64,000 bases of DNA. Origin: Bemisia tabaci. Taxonomy: Eukaryota > Arthropoda > Insecta > Hemiptera > Aleyrodidae. Position 1 is the stretch's first letter. Every line of letters begins with the position of its first letter. The position numbers and the translations under genes are program-made. The notes under the pieces were generated by a model. That model worked only from the letters and a program-made list of their open reading frames with translations, did no database searches and was not told where the DNA came from. The DNA lies in contig NC_092799.1 of assembly GCF_918797505.1 (NCBI RefSeq), positions 15,090,295 through 15,154,294 on the forward strand, in the 5' to 3' direction. Shown one piece after another: positions 22,640-35,353 of the stretch.

Positions 22640-24150
22640 GTTACGTGCATAAGACGAGAAAAAAGTGCACGATCAATGAACAAAAGTTAAATGAGTTGAT
22701 TTTTTTGTTTTTGTAATTATCCTCTTTCTTTTAAGCAGCCGGTGAGCTTGATAAAGTTACTTACAAGGATTATGCGTTCACGAAGAAGTGCTGCCCGATG
22801 GATAAAAAGGCAAACATTTTTGTTATCTTGGGAAAGAACTTAGAAGATTGAAATTTAGCAACAAGGAAAGCGGGCGCGCCGCGATTATGAAATATCGGAC
22901 CTCATAAACTAATAAGACGGGTAATCAATCTCGGAGATTTCCTTAAGAAGCTCATTAATACCCATCGGAGGGATGTTTGCTACGCCCCCGCATTGAGAGG
23001 CGGCTTCGACCCACCAATCCAGAGATTCTTTCGACTTGGAATCTCCCGAGCAGCTCTGCCGAATCGACTGTTTAACTAGTTCGAACTAACGGTAAAACAT
23101 GAAGATGACATACGTCGAAGGAGTACCTATTGCAACGTTTCGAATTTTCCATTTTTAATAAATTAAAAAAATAAAACAGAATCAAATGAAAGTTTTTTTT
23201 TTAAATTTTCACAGAATATTTTACATAAGACAAATTTGCCATCGAATCTAGAAAATTGTTTTCCCTTACAAATTTTGATGAAATTTCCTGACAATTGAGG
23301 GTATGCCAGATGGTTTTAAAGACATCATTATAGACACTTTTCAGGCACAATTTGTTGTTCGAAACGTCAAACCTATTCTAGAAAACAAATTAAGGTGACT
23401 TAACAATTTTTCTCTGACATTTTCGTCATTTTCCCTGACATTTCCAGGTTTTCCCTTACTTTTTGAAAATCCCAGACATTTCCCAATTTTCCCGGTATTT
23501 CCCAACTGTGGCAACCCTGAAAGACGAGGACCAATCAGTAAACATTTTGAGAAATAATGTCCAGTGGCTTTTCTTTGAAGAAGTAAAAAGTGATGAGAAA
23601 TGTATATAATATCACAAATCGCATTATACATGTGTTTTCTTTATCTTTCATCATAACTGAATCGACATGCTCATAGAAATCTGAAGAGTAATTATCAGCG
23701 CTTATAAAGAAATTCAAATAGTGGTTATTAAATCATATTTGATGTCCAGTTTCCTATCTGTTTGAAGCTTCGTCAGCGGCGACATTATTGAATTATTCCC
23801 AAACTTTGTGGGAAAACGACACATAAGTGACAAATCTACAGTGAAAGTTGTAAAACATAATATTGATTTGAGACGTTGCAGATCTTTCGTCTCGTCTTAA
23901 TTTCTGGAGGCCTGATCAATTGATCATCGAAAATGATTCCTTGGAATTCGCACTGGATTTTTTCATACTGAGCGAAATATTCTTTAAAAATTGTGAACGA
24001 TAGAATTACTTTAAAAAAATTAATAGAGAAATCAAATAATAAAGGAAATTTTAAAACGTCGCAATCGAGGTGCGTGTTTTGCGACTTCGTTGATCCAAAT
24101 ACGATAAGCCGACGCGACGCGAAAACTGGCGTTGTATAAACGCCGAGAAG
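22640..24150. other. Gene-free stretch
   Basis: Unique DNA. 23400-23520 is a degenerate TTTTCCCTGACATTTCC-type tandem whose minus-strand frame looks Lys/Gly-rich only because of the repeat. A short P relic follows at 24155. Confidence 0.4.
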
Positions 24151-24659
24151 ATCAGCGCGCCTTCAATTATTCGTGTATGCACCATGGACAACCTCAGAAC
24201 ACGAATAGTTGTATCAAAGCGCCGTTGAAGGTAGCACCGCGTTACTTTAGTTGCCAGTGCAATCCTCTGCGCGCGATTGTTGTTCCCGCAATTTACAAGT
24301 TGTAAGAACCCTGACTATACTGACGAAAGATGACAATCAGATGGTTACTATCCCAAGTAGCGGAATCAATGCTTTAAAATTAAGTAAAATTGAGAAATAT
24401 TAAAGAAATGGTAATTATTAAGTTAGACATATCTGGTCAGCCAATCATCAACCGGCCCTGGGGTTTTCTGGACGTGGGGGTTACGTATGACCTTTTGTTC
24501 AAATACCTACCAAATATCTTTGGAGTTTCTGACTCGTCTTCAAAGGCCATTTGTATTTCAACCGGTTTTTTACAGGATTTCTTCCATGGAAAAATGGTTA
24601 AAATATACATGGAATTGGATCGAAACTGAATTCATCTGTGATCACTCGATGAATTTTGA

Positions 24660-24748
24660 ATTTTAACGGGATGAAAATTGACTGAAATATCAAAATTGAA
24701 CTTGGCAACGTCTGAAGGCTCATACGGCGTTCTTCCTTAGAACGATAG
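24660..24748 (+). mobile_element. MITE B9, 3' part only
   Basis: ACTTGGCAACGTCTGAAGG and CATACGGCGTTCTTCCTTAG mark a B right end. The left half is missing. Confidence 0.6.
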
Positions 24749-24996
24749 TACGAGTGAAGATGTTTTGAACGGATTAAATTCCTTGGATAGCGGAGAGTTA
24801 CGAGCCCGTTCACCGAGGAATATCCCTCCGCATTCCGAAAATATTCCACGGCGGTGTGCGACGAGCCTCGCCCATCTGCCCTGGCTCCAGTCCCTTGCGA
24901 TCCGATCCCTTGTCAATATTGGGTCGATGCCGCGATGCAACATCGTACGAGATTTTCTGGATTTCCAGTTGCTCTGCGGATGGTGACTGGACAACA

Positions 24997-25436
24997 TTTT
25001 GCAACAACGAACTACACCTCTAGAATGGCTGACCAGTGTTAGAGACCCGGAACGTTTTGAAGTTGATTTAGGTTAGGTTTACTTGGGCTCACACAGCAGG
25101 CTGCCATCTAAACCCATGTCAGACGCTGCCCACATTTTGCCGAATATTGTTGAATAAAGTGATAGCAATGAAAAGATTGCATAATAATCGCACCTCCAAA
25201 GGTTTTCATTACTCAAAAAATAGGAACTTTGAAAGCAAACCTCAAAAAAAATGAAAGTTTACATAGGTTGAAATTTTCACATGTAATCCTTATGGGCAAG
25301 ACGCAGCAGAAATGGAGATTGAGGTTAGCTATACTTGGGCTCCCACCCCCCTCCTGCCTTCAAAAACCGGTCCATGCGCGTTACGCAGGTTTGCTATCTC
25401 GCGGCCATTCTAGAGGTGTAGTTCGTTGTTTTGCAA
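24997..25436. repeat. Inverted repeat X
   Basis: TTTTGCAACAACGAACTACA with CCTCTAGAATGGC at 24997-25030 is the complement of 25403-25436. A second inner pair is weaker. About 370 bp of loop. Confidence 0.6.
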
Positions 25437-25625
25437 TGAAGAACTCCTATTTCTGGCTCATTTCAGAAGCATGGCAGGTGCTTTTCGTTTCTCCACGCAG
25501 ATACCGGATTTTATGGTTGAACCAGAAATAGTGATTTCTGATTGCAAAAAGTGGTCCAAAAAATGTGGACAAATATGGACTGCAGTTTGCAATAAGGAAG
25601 TACTATTTCTGGTTCAACCACGTGG
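25431..25625. repeat. L-type arms, three in a row
   Basis: TTTTGCAATGAAGAACTCCT, an inverted copy near 25520-25550 and a third near 25590-25620 share the GGAACTACTATTTCTGGTTC theme. Further arms are at 27122-27248 and 45569-45833. Confidence 0.5.
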
Positions 25626-26051
25626 ATCGCATGTAGCAAAATGGAATCAGCGCGATTACAGTGTTTCCAAAATCGAGCAACTTCTTCTTTTCTTTTAAAA
25701 ATACTCAATATACGTACAGTCTTAAAATCCACACAATAGTTTTCCTTTAAAATCCGTAATTTCTTGGTGGGGAGCAAAAAACATTTGCTATTCTGAGGGA
25801 TTTTTTACATAATTATAAAGAAGCAACATTTTTATCTTAAAATCAAAATTCAATCATCATACTATCAGTATCGGAAACTGTACCTACTCCCTGTGGATCC
25901 AACTATTAAAAAATAACCTGAATAAAACTCATAATTAATCAAATATACCAAAGTGGTGGCTACTCGCGGAACGATTTACCCTCGATTCACGTTAATAGCT
26001 CCTCACAGCAAAAACATTGCGTTCCCATAAACGTCCCCGCTTCCCCGTTGA

Positions 26052-26288
26052 CGCACAGTGGATCAAGTCAATCAGAGAACTCGGACATGAAATGTTTGAC
26101 TGAAACTGCAAATTTCGATGTTTATTTCGTCACATTTTGAAGTTTAAGGGATGCCTCTTGAAGAAAATTTCACGAGAAACCCAATGGAACCACGTTTAGA
26201 ACTCCAAAACTTTGTATAAAAGGAGTTAGAAGCGTTTAAAGTTTCCAAATCTCATCCGACCTCTCCTATTGACTTGACCCATTGTGCG
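26052..26288. mobile_element. MITE I1
   Basis: 237 bp, CGCACAGTGGATCAAGTCAA to CCATTGTGCG. The inner arms read GACATGAAAT and ATCTCATCCGAC. Confidence 0.75.
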
Positions 26289-26563
26289 ACGGAGTCAAAG
26301 GGACCTGCTAGAAATAACTGTGAGTACCGACAAGGGACTAGCAAGCTAAGGGTTGCCAGATTCGAGGTTGTCACCGGCATCTCTGCGAAAAACCGGCAGA
26401 AAATCCAATTAATTCCTAAAAGAAGAGACAACACTGGAACAATAAACTCGCGCGTAATCGTCTTGTTTATGCGCAGATCTCTAAAGACTCTCATCCCTTG
26501 TTTTCAAAACGAGAACAGCATCTCGCTCGTAATTATCATGTTCCTCCCTCACGTGGACTTAAA

Positions 26564-26685
26564 CGGATGTATCTCTGCCAAACGGAGCTATGTGCAATAT
26601 GACGTGAGCTCTGTCAGGCATATATTCTTAGGGGTCTCAGGGCTCGTGTCTTAATGCATATTGTCCGTTTGGCAGAAATACGTCG
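26564..26685. mobile_element. Palindromic MITE H1
   Basis: The arms CGGATGTATCTCTGCCAAAC and GTTTGGCAGAAATACGTCG pair over about 45 bp around a short loop. Same family as H2 and H3. Confidence 0.7.
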
Positions 26686-27121
26686 AAATATGAGACTCCT
26701 ACCTCTCTCCCTGCTCACCTTTCTGCCCCCCCTTCTCCCCCTCCAACTCTTGGCCCTTGCATCGAGCACAGAGAATGATAAGATCTCATCAGCGTTCTTC
26801 CTAACGCATTATCCCCACGGGTGACTGCTCCAGGAAAGGGATTTTCCGCGGGACTGGAGTCTGAAATTTTTTGGAGGATCCTAGCTGAGCGTCATCTAGA
26901 AGAGGATGCATTCACTGAATGCTACGCGGCCCAACTTCCGGAGGGCCACCTTAGCTGCCGTGATAGCCAAAAGAGCAACAAGTGTCAAATTTTCGAAATC
27001 GAGTTTCCCTCAAAATGTTGGCTCAAATGTGGCTATAATGTTCACGAGATGATTTTACATTTGTACATATGTTGGTCCATTCAAATGTATCAGCCGACTT
27101 TTGAATATTTATCTACTGTGC

Positions 27122-27248
27122 CACATTTTGCAATGAGGAACCACTATTTTTGGCTCATTTTAGAAACGACAGATGTGCCATGGGTTCCCCGTGCAGGAAG
27201 GTGCTTTTATGGTAGAGCCAGAGATAGTGGTTCCTTGTAACAAAATGT
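27122..27248. repeat. Palindromic repeat L2
   Basis: ATTTTGCAATGAGGAACCAC and GTGGTTCCTTGTAACAAAAT face each other about 90 bp apart. A 139-codon frame that ends here is repeat-derived. Confidence 0.5.
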
Positions 27249-27857
27249 AATCCAACTGATCCTGGTCATTACATCCTTATCTTAGCAGAATTATTTGGAT
27301 TACCTTTTTCAATAAGGAACTACTAGCTGTGGCTCCTCCATTAAAGCACTTTTCTGCTTAGGGAAACCAATAAAGCATATGCTGTTTCTAAAATGAACCA
27401 AAAATAATGGTTCCTTGTATGGGAAATGCAAAATGTAGTATATTTATCGATCGAGGTCGATGGATAACGATTCAACAATCCAGGCGCAGCAGTGTCATAT
27501 ATTTTTTCATCCTACCTCGTTGGGAAAGAGATTGTTTCTTCAAATCGTCCCTGCACGACGGAGAAAATAATGAAAGAAAGTGACCTCCATTTAGTTCATC
27601 CCAGTCTCCATTTTCTTTCCGTCATATAATCAGGGTCTAGCCGTAGAGAATCAAGTTTTTCGACCAAAACGTCGCTATAGCGCTGGAGGATAAGCGAGTT
27701 TCCCCGAAATAAAATGGAACTATGAGCTATGAAACCAATCTCAACATCACTTTCAGCGGGACAAAATTTCCTGGAAGGTGTTTGCTCGTAATTCGAGAGG
27801 TGCTTTGTTCAAAGAGCCTGCACATACAGGGGCGTAATTCAATTACCATGCACCCGG

Positions 27858-28094
27858 CGCACAGTGTATCGAGTCAATTGGAGAGGCCGGACAAAATTTG
27901 GAAACTTTAAACGCTTAAAACTCCGTTTTTACAAAACTTTGAGGTTCTAAAAGTGGGTTTATTGGTTTTCTCGTGAAATTTTCTTCTGGGGGCTCCCTTT
28001 AAAATTTAAAATACGACGAAATAAACAGCTAAATTTGCAGTTTTAGTCAAAAATTTCATGTCCGACACCTCTGATTGATTCGGTCCATTGTGCG
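27858..28094. mobile_element. MITE I2
   Basis: 237 bp, CGCACAGTGTATCGAGTCAA to CCATTGTGCG. In inverse orientation relative to I1, judged by the interior. Confidence 0.75.
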
Positions 28095-28099
28095 GCGCA

Positions 28100-29540
28100 C
28101 CGGAGATCTGAGATCTCCGGTCTATTTACCAAATCTTCTTGATAATCGTTAAGTTCCCGCGCGGCGTGGAAAGATAACGCTGGATCTATTCAGAAAATTC
28201 TAAGCTACTTTATCGACTTCTTGCCTATTAAATGTTTTAAAAAGCCGGGCACATGGGGCTTTATTTCAAAATGGACCACTAGACAAGCTACGAATTTATG
28301 CAATCTGATACATGTTTCTTAACCAGAATTTCGCGGAGAGCATGATTCGCGCAACGAAAACCAATGAAAAAAACTCCAAACGAAGATATTAACGTTTTTA
28401 ATCCACATTGGTTATGAGAAATTTGAACTGCCCGCTCACAAGAAACTCAAAGCTCTACGTGAGTCAAATCGCGCACTACAACGGTTTCAACAAGCTTCTC
28501 AATTGAGTAATGTTCATTTCCCACCATGTGTTGTTCAAACTATAAGCAATTTTCTACAGCTGAGCCAAAGCGTCGAGATTGAGGTTGCCAGATTTTTATA
28601 ACGCTCTTGTATCATGCCTGCGGCTCATATATCCCGCATTCAGTTGGCGCATAGTTCTGTTTGCTGAATTTAAAATCCCGCTTTTCCAATTCTTCAAAAG
28701 GAATCACGCCCACTGACCACATTGTTTCTTATGCAGCTTCCTAGAGCACACCCCATATTTCTCACCTGCACATAATTCTGTTTGATAGAAATACGTCCAA
28801 TTTTCTCTTATGTTTTCCATGTTTTATGGAGAGTTATACTATTTAACACCTTTAAACCAGCAGGTTGTAAGCAAAAGGCACTTGCCATCCGCTGAGGGCT
28901 TCGCAAAATTGGAAATAATGTGTTTGTACTTCAAACGTGATGGTCCATTGCTCCTTCATCCCCATCGAAGATAACCATTTGTAATATTCCGCAAGTGCAA
29001 ATCCTTGTTTACTCTACGTACAACCGAAACCCTTACAACCACGATATTTACCGACGTAAGAACGGTGAACGAACGTACGGTGTGCCGGAAGTTGCCGGAA
29101 AACGAGTGAGATTTTTATCCGGGATTTTCTTCACGCACCCCCCCCCCCTCCACCCAGGTGAGGGGGGCTTTCGAGAGCTTGAGCCCTTGTTAGCACACGA
29201 AAGCTTTCGCAAATTGGCTCGTGCTCCGGGCTGAAGCGCAGATTAGAGTCACTTACGACCCGACCTCCGCGCTTAGCCGCGGACAAAACAACGCAACTCC
29301 CCTGGAAAATCCGCGCAGGAGTGCGATTGTTGATACCGGGATAGCTGTCATATTTTGAACGAAGTTAAAGCGGAATTCCGGGAAAACACGCTCATCTGAT
29401 CGACAACGTTAGCGCGCTCTGGCGACAGGCTCTTGCCCACCCCCTCCCTCCCTCTCACGTCAGTTAGAGTACTTATCCAGGATGTTTCAATACTGCAGTA
29501 GCGTGTTATGTGGATCAAACTAATGATTTTTCTCCATCAA
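28100..29540. other. Gene-free stretch
   Basis: Unique DNA with an H half-copy near 28768-28802 and a poly-C run near 29139. No coding signal beyond chance frames. Confidence 0.35.
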
Positions 29541-29703
29541 CAGAAGTGGATCCAGCAAATTGGCAACATTGTTTTTTCTCCATTTAAACCTATGTTAAAT
29601 AATCGATGCTTGTCGGAGCACCTGTCCCCACTAAGAATCGATACATTCCCACAGGTTTAAATGGAGGAAAAACAATGTTGCCAATTTGTTGGAGCCGCCG
29701 ATG
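29541..29703. mobile_element. Foldback F1
   Basis: CAGCAAATTGGCAACATTGT with TTTTTCTCC at 29553 and its complement near 29655-29692. The centre has AATCGAT sites and CCATTTAAACCTATG, shared with family A, so F and A may be related. Confidence 0.65.
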
Positions 29704-30727
29704 ATCAGGGGCCGTTTATAAAGAGGTCGAGGCGAGCGTTACCTACGCATTTTTGTGTTTACTTGATAACGGATAGGGACCTGCGTCACTGCGTCATAAT
29801 ACCGTTACGAGGAGGAAATAAAAAAAACCGAAATTTAGTGTTACGGATTTTATGAAAGCCCCCCCCACCCGCAGTCAGAGTTATTAGCCTCCTTAACCGC
29901 TTTGGAAAATAATCACTTCTTTTTAAATTTTTTTGGCGGTAATGAACTGAAACACGTGAACAATTGCTACTCCGCGCATATTTGATGCTGATTTCAAAAA
30001 TATGAAACTCTTGGATTGATGCAAAATTTGGAATGGCCGGGGCCGGAGGGTCAAATTTTTACACTAAAACATATAAGACCCCCTTGAATTCCTCTTTTTC
30101 TTGAGCTTGGATATTGATATTTTTTAGATCATGGATGGATTCAGCTTTGGACACTTCGTGGAAGTCAGTAATAACCCTGACTCATTATTCATTGGACCAA
30201 AATTTTTGGTCCAAATTCAACATTCAAGCCTCATAAAGAAACAGATTGGTTAGAGTCAAAATCGCAACTCCCAAAGAAAATTCGTTGAGGAAAGCGTTTC
30301 ATGACTTGGCGGCAGCTTTCATATTTGAAATGTGGCTAAAACGTCGTTTCGTGAAAATATGCTGATCCGATCAACAACGTTACAGCGCTCTCTAGTGGTG
30401 AGCGGAGAAAGTTTCCCTCTCTGCCAATCGGTTTAAAAAGCATTCATGCGATAGCTCCCTCACGCTCACGTGTCCTCCTTACCGAGCGTGTTGGAACAGT
30501 TCAAAGGAGAGATGAAAGTCGACTATTATTACCTGTAAATGGAGCGCAATTTCGCGAAATCCCTCCTTTCAGACTCATCAAGTGCTCGGAGGACACTCTC
30601 CTGAATGTCTCGGTTGGAACTTATTATCTTCGGATTAGGAAGTTTCGTCTATAGTGCTTCGATTTTTGTTCTCGGCGGATAAGAATCCGCATCTCTGGAT
30701 GAGAGCGTGCTTGTGTTCAGTTCAAAT
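29704..30727. other. Gene-free stretch
   Basis: Unique AT-rich DNA. No supported feature. Confidence 0.35.
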
Positions 30728-30850
30728 GAACGTATTTCTATCAAACGGAACTATCTGCATTGTGACGTGAGCCCTGTAATGCATATATTTTTACGGGTCT
30801 CAGGGCTCATGTCTAAATGTACATAGTTCCGTTTGGCAGAAATACGTCCA
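30728..30850. mobile_element. Palindromic MITE H2
   Basis: GAACGTATTTCTATCAAACG and its partner GTTTGGCAGAAATACGTCC, with inner GACGTGAGCCCTG and CAGGGCTCATGTC. Confidence 0.7.
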
Positions 30851-30962
30851 AATGAGCATCTAAGTGCGGTGAAAGCGCAGTGGGTCTCGCCTACATACGG
30901 ACGAGTTCACTTTTTAAAGATTTTGTTGGAAGGATAATTGAGCTCTTGACTCAGACTTGAGA

Positions 30963-31477
30963 ATGGAGATGTTGCATGTGTGAGGAATTTGCGATTTGAC
31001 TATTGATTCTTACGTAAAAGTTCGCGAGAAACACGATGGTGCCACTGGTTTTCTCTGAAATCAACTCCCAAGCTCAAAAAAAGCTCTCAAGTTGAGATTA
31101 AAATGGAGAGGATATCTCACGCTATCCTGAGAGTTCACATCTACATCAAGACAAACTCTTAATGCAAAGATAAGGTGCCAATACATTGACAGGGCTGCCA
31201 CTTTATTTGGGGAAAAAAAAACTAAAACTGAAAACACGGCATCACATCACTGCTAATGTATTTGCTCCCTATCTTTGCATGGAGAGTTTGTCTTGATGTA
31301 GATGTGGACTCTCAGGATAGCGTGGGATATCCCCTCCATTTTGGCCTCATTTGAGAGCTTTTTTGAGCTTGGGAGTTGATTTCAGAGAAAACCAGTGGCA
31401 CCACCGTGTTTCTCGCGAACTTTTACTGAAGAATCAATGGTCAAATTGCAAATTCCTCACACATGCAACATCTCCAT
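30963..31477. mobile_element. Foldback G, 515 bp
   Basis: The arms 30963-31175 and 31265-31477 are complementary with few gaps (outer end ATGGAGATGTTGCATGTGTG). The loop is about 90 bp. Single copy in this window. Confidence 0.75.
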
Positions 31478-31889
31478 GGTGTAGATTTTACATTTGATCG
31501 ACGATACAGTATAGATGAAAAAACACTAAGAAACATGATCTCAACTGTATGGAACAAGGTGGTTAAATAGTTTAGAAGCCACACTATTTCTCGGAGAAAA
31601 CAGGGCCAAAAAGTTTAAACATTTGAAACATTTTCGCTAGAGTCAAAAGTTTTCAGCTCTGATTAAAAATTTTGAACTTTTTGGCGTTTTTTCCCTGCTA
31701 AATGGTGTGGACCCAGCACTGTTTTACCACCTTGATAATAGAGCCAAGCTTGTTTTAGGATTGTTATGGAGAAAAAATGAGCGAAAAAGACGTCTGACTT
31801 TTACGATGAACTTCAGTGACTCGTAATAAAATTCTCTGCGGAGGATTCACCACCGCTGGGTTCCGATTTTTGCAATTTCAAGTACCAAC

Positions 31890-32600
31890 AGTGTTGTAAT
31901 ACAGTCGGACAATCGATGCATTCTATCGAAGAATTGACAATGTCACAATAAAAATCAGTAATAGTTTACCTCATCGGCACAACACGCAACGCTGTAGTTT
32001 ATTAAGGTGGAAGAAAAAAGCAAAATGCCCTCGCCCCCTCTGTTCGTATCGCGTGCGACGATCACTGAACGAGTTTCATTATAACGCCTGGACTGGAGAT
32101 ACAACTATTCGAACTCCTTGGATGTCCGCGTTGCATACGCACGGGATTGAAGGCGTTTTGACACGCCAGGCACCTATCGCTTCACCCGAGGCGGCGCGCG
32201 GCGCGGCAGATGATACTGCGAGGATCTAAAAAGACAAAACGCCTTCAATAATTCCTCGTTTCGTCGTCTCCCGGATCAAGGGACGTAACTTTAATCCAAG
32301 GTTGTCAAATTGGCTCAAACAATTAATTTATTTCACGGAAATATGCCTTTGCAATTTTTAGCCGCAAATGTCCTGATTTTCGCATGAAATCCGAGGAAAG
32401 ATCGGTGAAATTTTCAGTTGGAAATGCTCGAGATGCTCCTGGTTAACATGCAATTTACCAGGGGATATTTGGCAACATTGAAATGCAGATACGTTCTTTC
32501 GTGCAAGAAACGATGGTTTCTTCTTAGGTTTTCCTTTTTTTAGGTGTATGCGCTTTTCAACGACCTTCACAAACATAGTCAATGGATTTTTGTGATTGTG
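31890..32600 (+). repeat. Segment U1, paralogous to U2
   Basis: Ordered matches to 50985-51830: TGTCACAATAAAAATC against TGTCACGATAAAAACG, then a P core on the minus strand, GGCGCGGC, GGGACGTAAC against GGAACGTAAC, and GCATGAAATCCGAGGAAA against GCATAAAATCTAAGGAAA. An old repeat; U2 additionally holds I4. Confidence 0.5.
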
Positions 32601-33095
32601 CTTCTTTTGAACAAAGGCTACTTGATACCACGTAATTGAATAATATTGTTACATTTCAACCACTTTCTAACAGGAAAAGGGTTTTTATTTTCTATTTTTC
32701 TCCAGTTTCAAGTGCGCGTATTTGCGCATACATGCCGGTGCACTGACCACTCTAAAAGCGCAAATCTTCATTTGTGTTTTTGGACAATTCGGCGATAAAA
32801 CTGCAAAAAACGTAAAGCGGCTGCGGTATTTCGAAATCTCCGCTTCTTTTCAATTTTTTAAGCGGAGACCGAACCAACACCATGAATTGTTTTCGCAGAA
32901 TATTTTCACGTGGAGAAGAAAAATGACGGGAGTTTTCAAGAAATGACGTTCGGTATTTTCCCACCTGGAAAAATGATGTACGACAAGAAGTCTCCAACGT
33001 CGAAAACCGAGGTTCTGCAGTTTCATCATGATTTTGCGCTTTTGGAATTCTGCCGTACGCATGAGTTGCGTCACTCTCTCATTCTTTAAAAAGTA

Positions 33096-33425
33096 ACTCC
33101 CGACTAGAGTCCCTTTATACTGAGAGTCAAGACAACACCCCCTCATAGAGTCACAAACGGGAATAAAGATTACAGAAATTGAACGTCTTTTGTAATCTTT
33201 GATCGGCCCATTCTCGAATTTCTTTCTTCGTTCCTTTTCTCATTCCGTTTGTTCCTTGCCGAACCCGTAATTCCCTGGTCCGCTCCAGATTATAATCTTT
33301 GCAATCGGTGAAGATGTAATCTTTATTCCCGATTGTGACACTGTGGAGGCTTAAAATACGGGAACCAATCAGAAATGGATTCACATTGTCTTGACTCTCA
33401 GTATAAAGGGACTCTACTCCCGACT
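33096..33425. mobile_element. Element S with 10-bp duplication
   Basis: 33106-33415 (310 bp) has ends AGAGTCCCTTTATACTGAGA and complement, and inner arms GGAATAAAGATTAC and GTAATCTTTATTCC. It is flanked by ACTCCCGACT at 33096-33105 and 33416-33425. A 9-10-bp duplication suggests Mutator-like mobilisation. Frames across it are shadows. Confidence 0.82.
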
Positions 33426-33541
33426 GGAGAAAATATTTGGCGTAGCTTTCAAAAAAAGTCTTCCCGATGCTTTTCCTCACGTGCTGGCTGACGGGACGAG
33501 AAACAGGAGAGGAAGGTACGGGGGAGGGGCTCGTGGAACGA

Positions 33542-33778
33542 CGCACAGTGGACCGAGTCAATTAAAGAGGTCGGACATGAAATTATTGACTAAAACTGCA
33601 AATTTTGATGTTTATTTCGTCACATTTTAAATTTCAAGGGGTGCTTTCAGAAGAAAATTCTACGAGGAAACCGATGGAGCCACTTTTAGAACCTCAAAGG
33701 TTTGCACAAACGGAGTTACAAGCGTTGAAAGTTTTCGAATTTTGTCCGACCTCCCCCATCGACTCGATCCACTGCGCG
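33542..33778. mobile_element. MITE I3
   Basis: 237 bp, CGCACAGTGGACCGAGTCAA to CCACTGCGCG. Confidence 0.75.
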
Positions 33779-34515
33779 ACGCCCCGGTTGACGGGAATGG
33801 GAGCCATAAACGCCGAAGATCCACCTTAAGCAGGCTATTTTACAAAAATACAGGCTTTTATCGAATTCCGGAGTTCGAAATGTGATTGACGCAAGAGCCT
33901 TATCGTCACCGTTCAAAACTCCCCTGACATTTCCCTCGCCTCAAGCTCGAGCCTCCGCCCCCCTCCCCCGCCGGTGCCTCTCCGTCCACCCCCTTGGCCC
34001 CCATTGTCCTTAACCTCGAGTGTCATCTCGTTTTCCCGCGCCGTTGCCCCGCCGACTTCAGCTTGCCAACTTGTCCTCGAATTCAGCAGGTCGAAAAACG
34101 CCTTTCGAGAAAACAAGGGCAAAAATTTCGTTTCCGTTTTCTGGTTTTGTAAATTATAAACCACGTATGAGTTACAGAGATTATTTTAAGGGTGAAGTTC
34201 CCTTAATTGAATATGTAAGAATGAAAACACACCTCTTCGTAAACCTAAAAATGTCCGACTTTTATTTAAGATGTCCAAGTTTCAAAAAAACCAATGAAAA
34301 TGGCGCATTAATGGTCACTTGGGCCTTTAAAGTGTCCCAAAGTACTTGCATTTTGATACCAAATAGTTTTTCCTCAAACCAACTTCTTCACCTACCGTAT
34401 GGTTTTTTGTGCCTCTCGTACATTTTTATCCTTTCAAGTTTAAATGCTTACATTTTCACTGATTTAATCATAGAGTTAACTTTTTTCTCCTTCTTCTTCT
34501 TTTCTTTAAAACTAG
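33779..34515. other. Gene-free stretch before possible exon
   Basis: 33930-34080 is C-rich unique DNA and the rest is AT-rich. The tract TTTTTCTCCTTCTTCTTC just before 34515 is the polypyrimidine tract of the possible exon at 34516. Confidence 0.35.
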
Positions 34516-34612
34516 TGAGATCAGGAAGCTACGATGGGGACCCCCCTGAACTATGCTTTGAATTTGAGAATGTTCGGACTAACTTGCACATTACAGTGCG
34601 ATGAGTGTGGAA
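34516..34612 (+). pseudogene. Possible exon or exon relic, discoidin-receptor-like?
   Basis: A long pyrimidine tract ending TTTAAAACTAG (34515) and a strong donor GGAA|GTGAGT (34613) bracket 97 bp. One frame reads SGSYDGDPPELCFEFENVR, then TNLHITVR and a stop at 34602-34604. The PEL-FEFENVR core is reminiscent of the juxta-discoidin domain of discoidin domain receptors (for example FEFDRVR). That is recall, not a search. All three frames contain a stop between these sites, so this is either a decayed exon or the true donor lies upstream of the stop. Confidence 0.22.
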
Positions 34613-35238
34613 GTGAGTCCTCGAATCCTTTTCGAACAAAATTACTCTCTTGCAGCCCTTCTATATTTTCCTTTCTAAAAGCAATTTCATCCATAAAAGG
34701 ATATGCTTGGTTTAAGGGCACTTATTTTGAAACATCATTCAAGTAAGGAGAAGGCTCAGAGGGCCACGACGAGAGGCTGGACGAACGGGGAAAAATTTAC
34801 GACAAGTTTGATTCAAAACTATTCCTAACTCTTTTTTTTTTCTAAAATACGACTTGATACGTTTCTGTCAACTCAGTAACTCCACCACTGTCGTATACTT
34901 TCATTTCTCCTGATCACTTTATCGTAGACGGCGTCGCTGTTTTTTAATGGCGTTCACTTCATCATCGTCTTTTGTATTGTCTCCGAACGCCGCGGGAAAA
35001 TTTTGCAACTCCGCTCCAGCCTATATTGTCAAGGGAAATATTCATGTTTCCCTTCCAAGAATATTCGTCGCCTCAAAACTCCGTTCCAAAGTTCTCTTTC
35101 TCTCTCTCTCTCTGTTTCCAAACCTACTATCATCCCTGCAATCTTCCTCAGTTTTATCTCTCTTTAACTTTTAAATGAGAGTGACTCTTCGAGAATCATA
35201 GAGGCTGAGGGATCTCGCCTAAGTTAAGTGGAATATAT

Positions 35239-35353
35239 GGACGTATTTCTGCCAAACGGAACTGTGAGCCATGAGCCCTGATACCCATAAGAATACATGC
35301 ATAACAGGGCTCACGTCATAATGCACATAGTTCCGTTTCATAGAAATACGTCC
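35239..35353. mobile_element. Palindromic MITE H3
   Basis: GGACGTATTTCTGCCAAACG and CGTTTCATAGAAATACGTCC. The palindrome extends to ATATATGG and CCATATA. A (CT)n run lies upstream at about 35098-35112. Confidence 0.72.

Noticed and set aside
23341..23631. Minus-strand Lys/Gly-rich ORF
   Set aside because: It translates a degenerate TTTTCCCTGACATT tandem; the pattern comes from the DNA repeat.
26821..27240. 139-codon ORF
   Set aside because: It runs into repeat L2 and contains no recognisable domain.
33151..33561. 136-codon minus-strand ORF
   Set aside because: It crosses element S and the end of I3, so it is a chance frame over two transposons.
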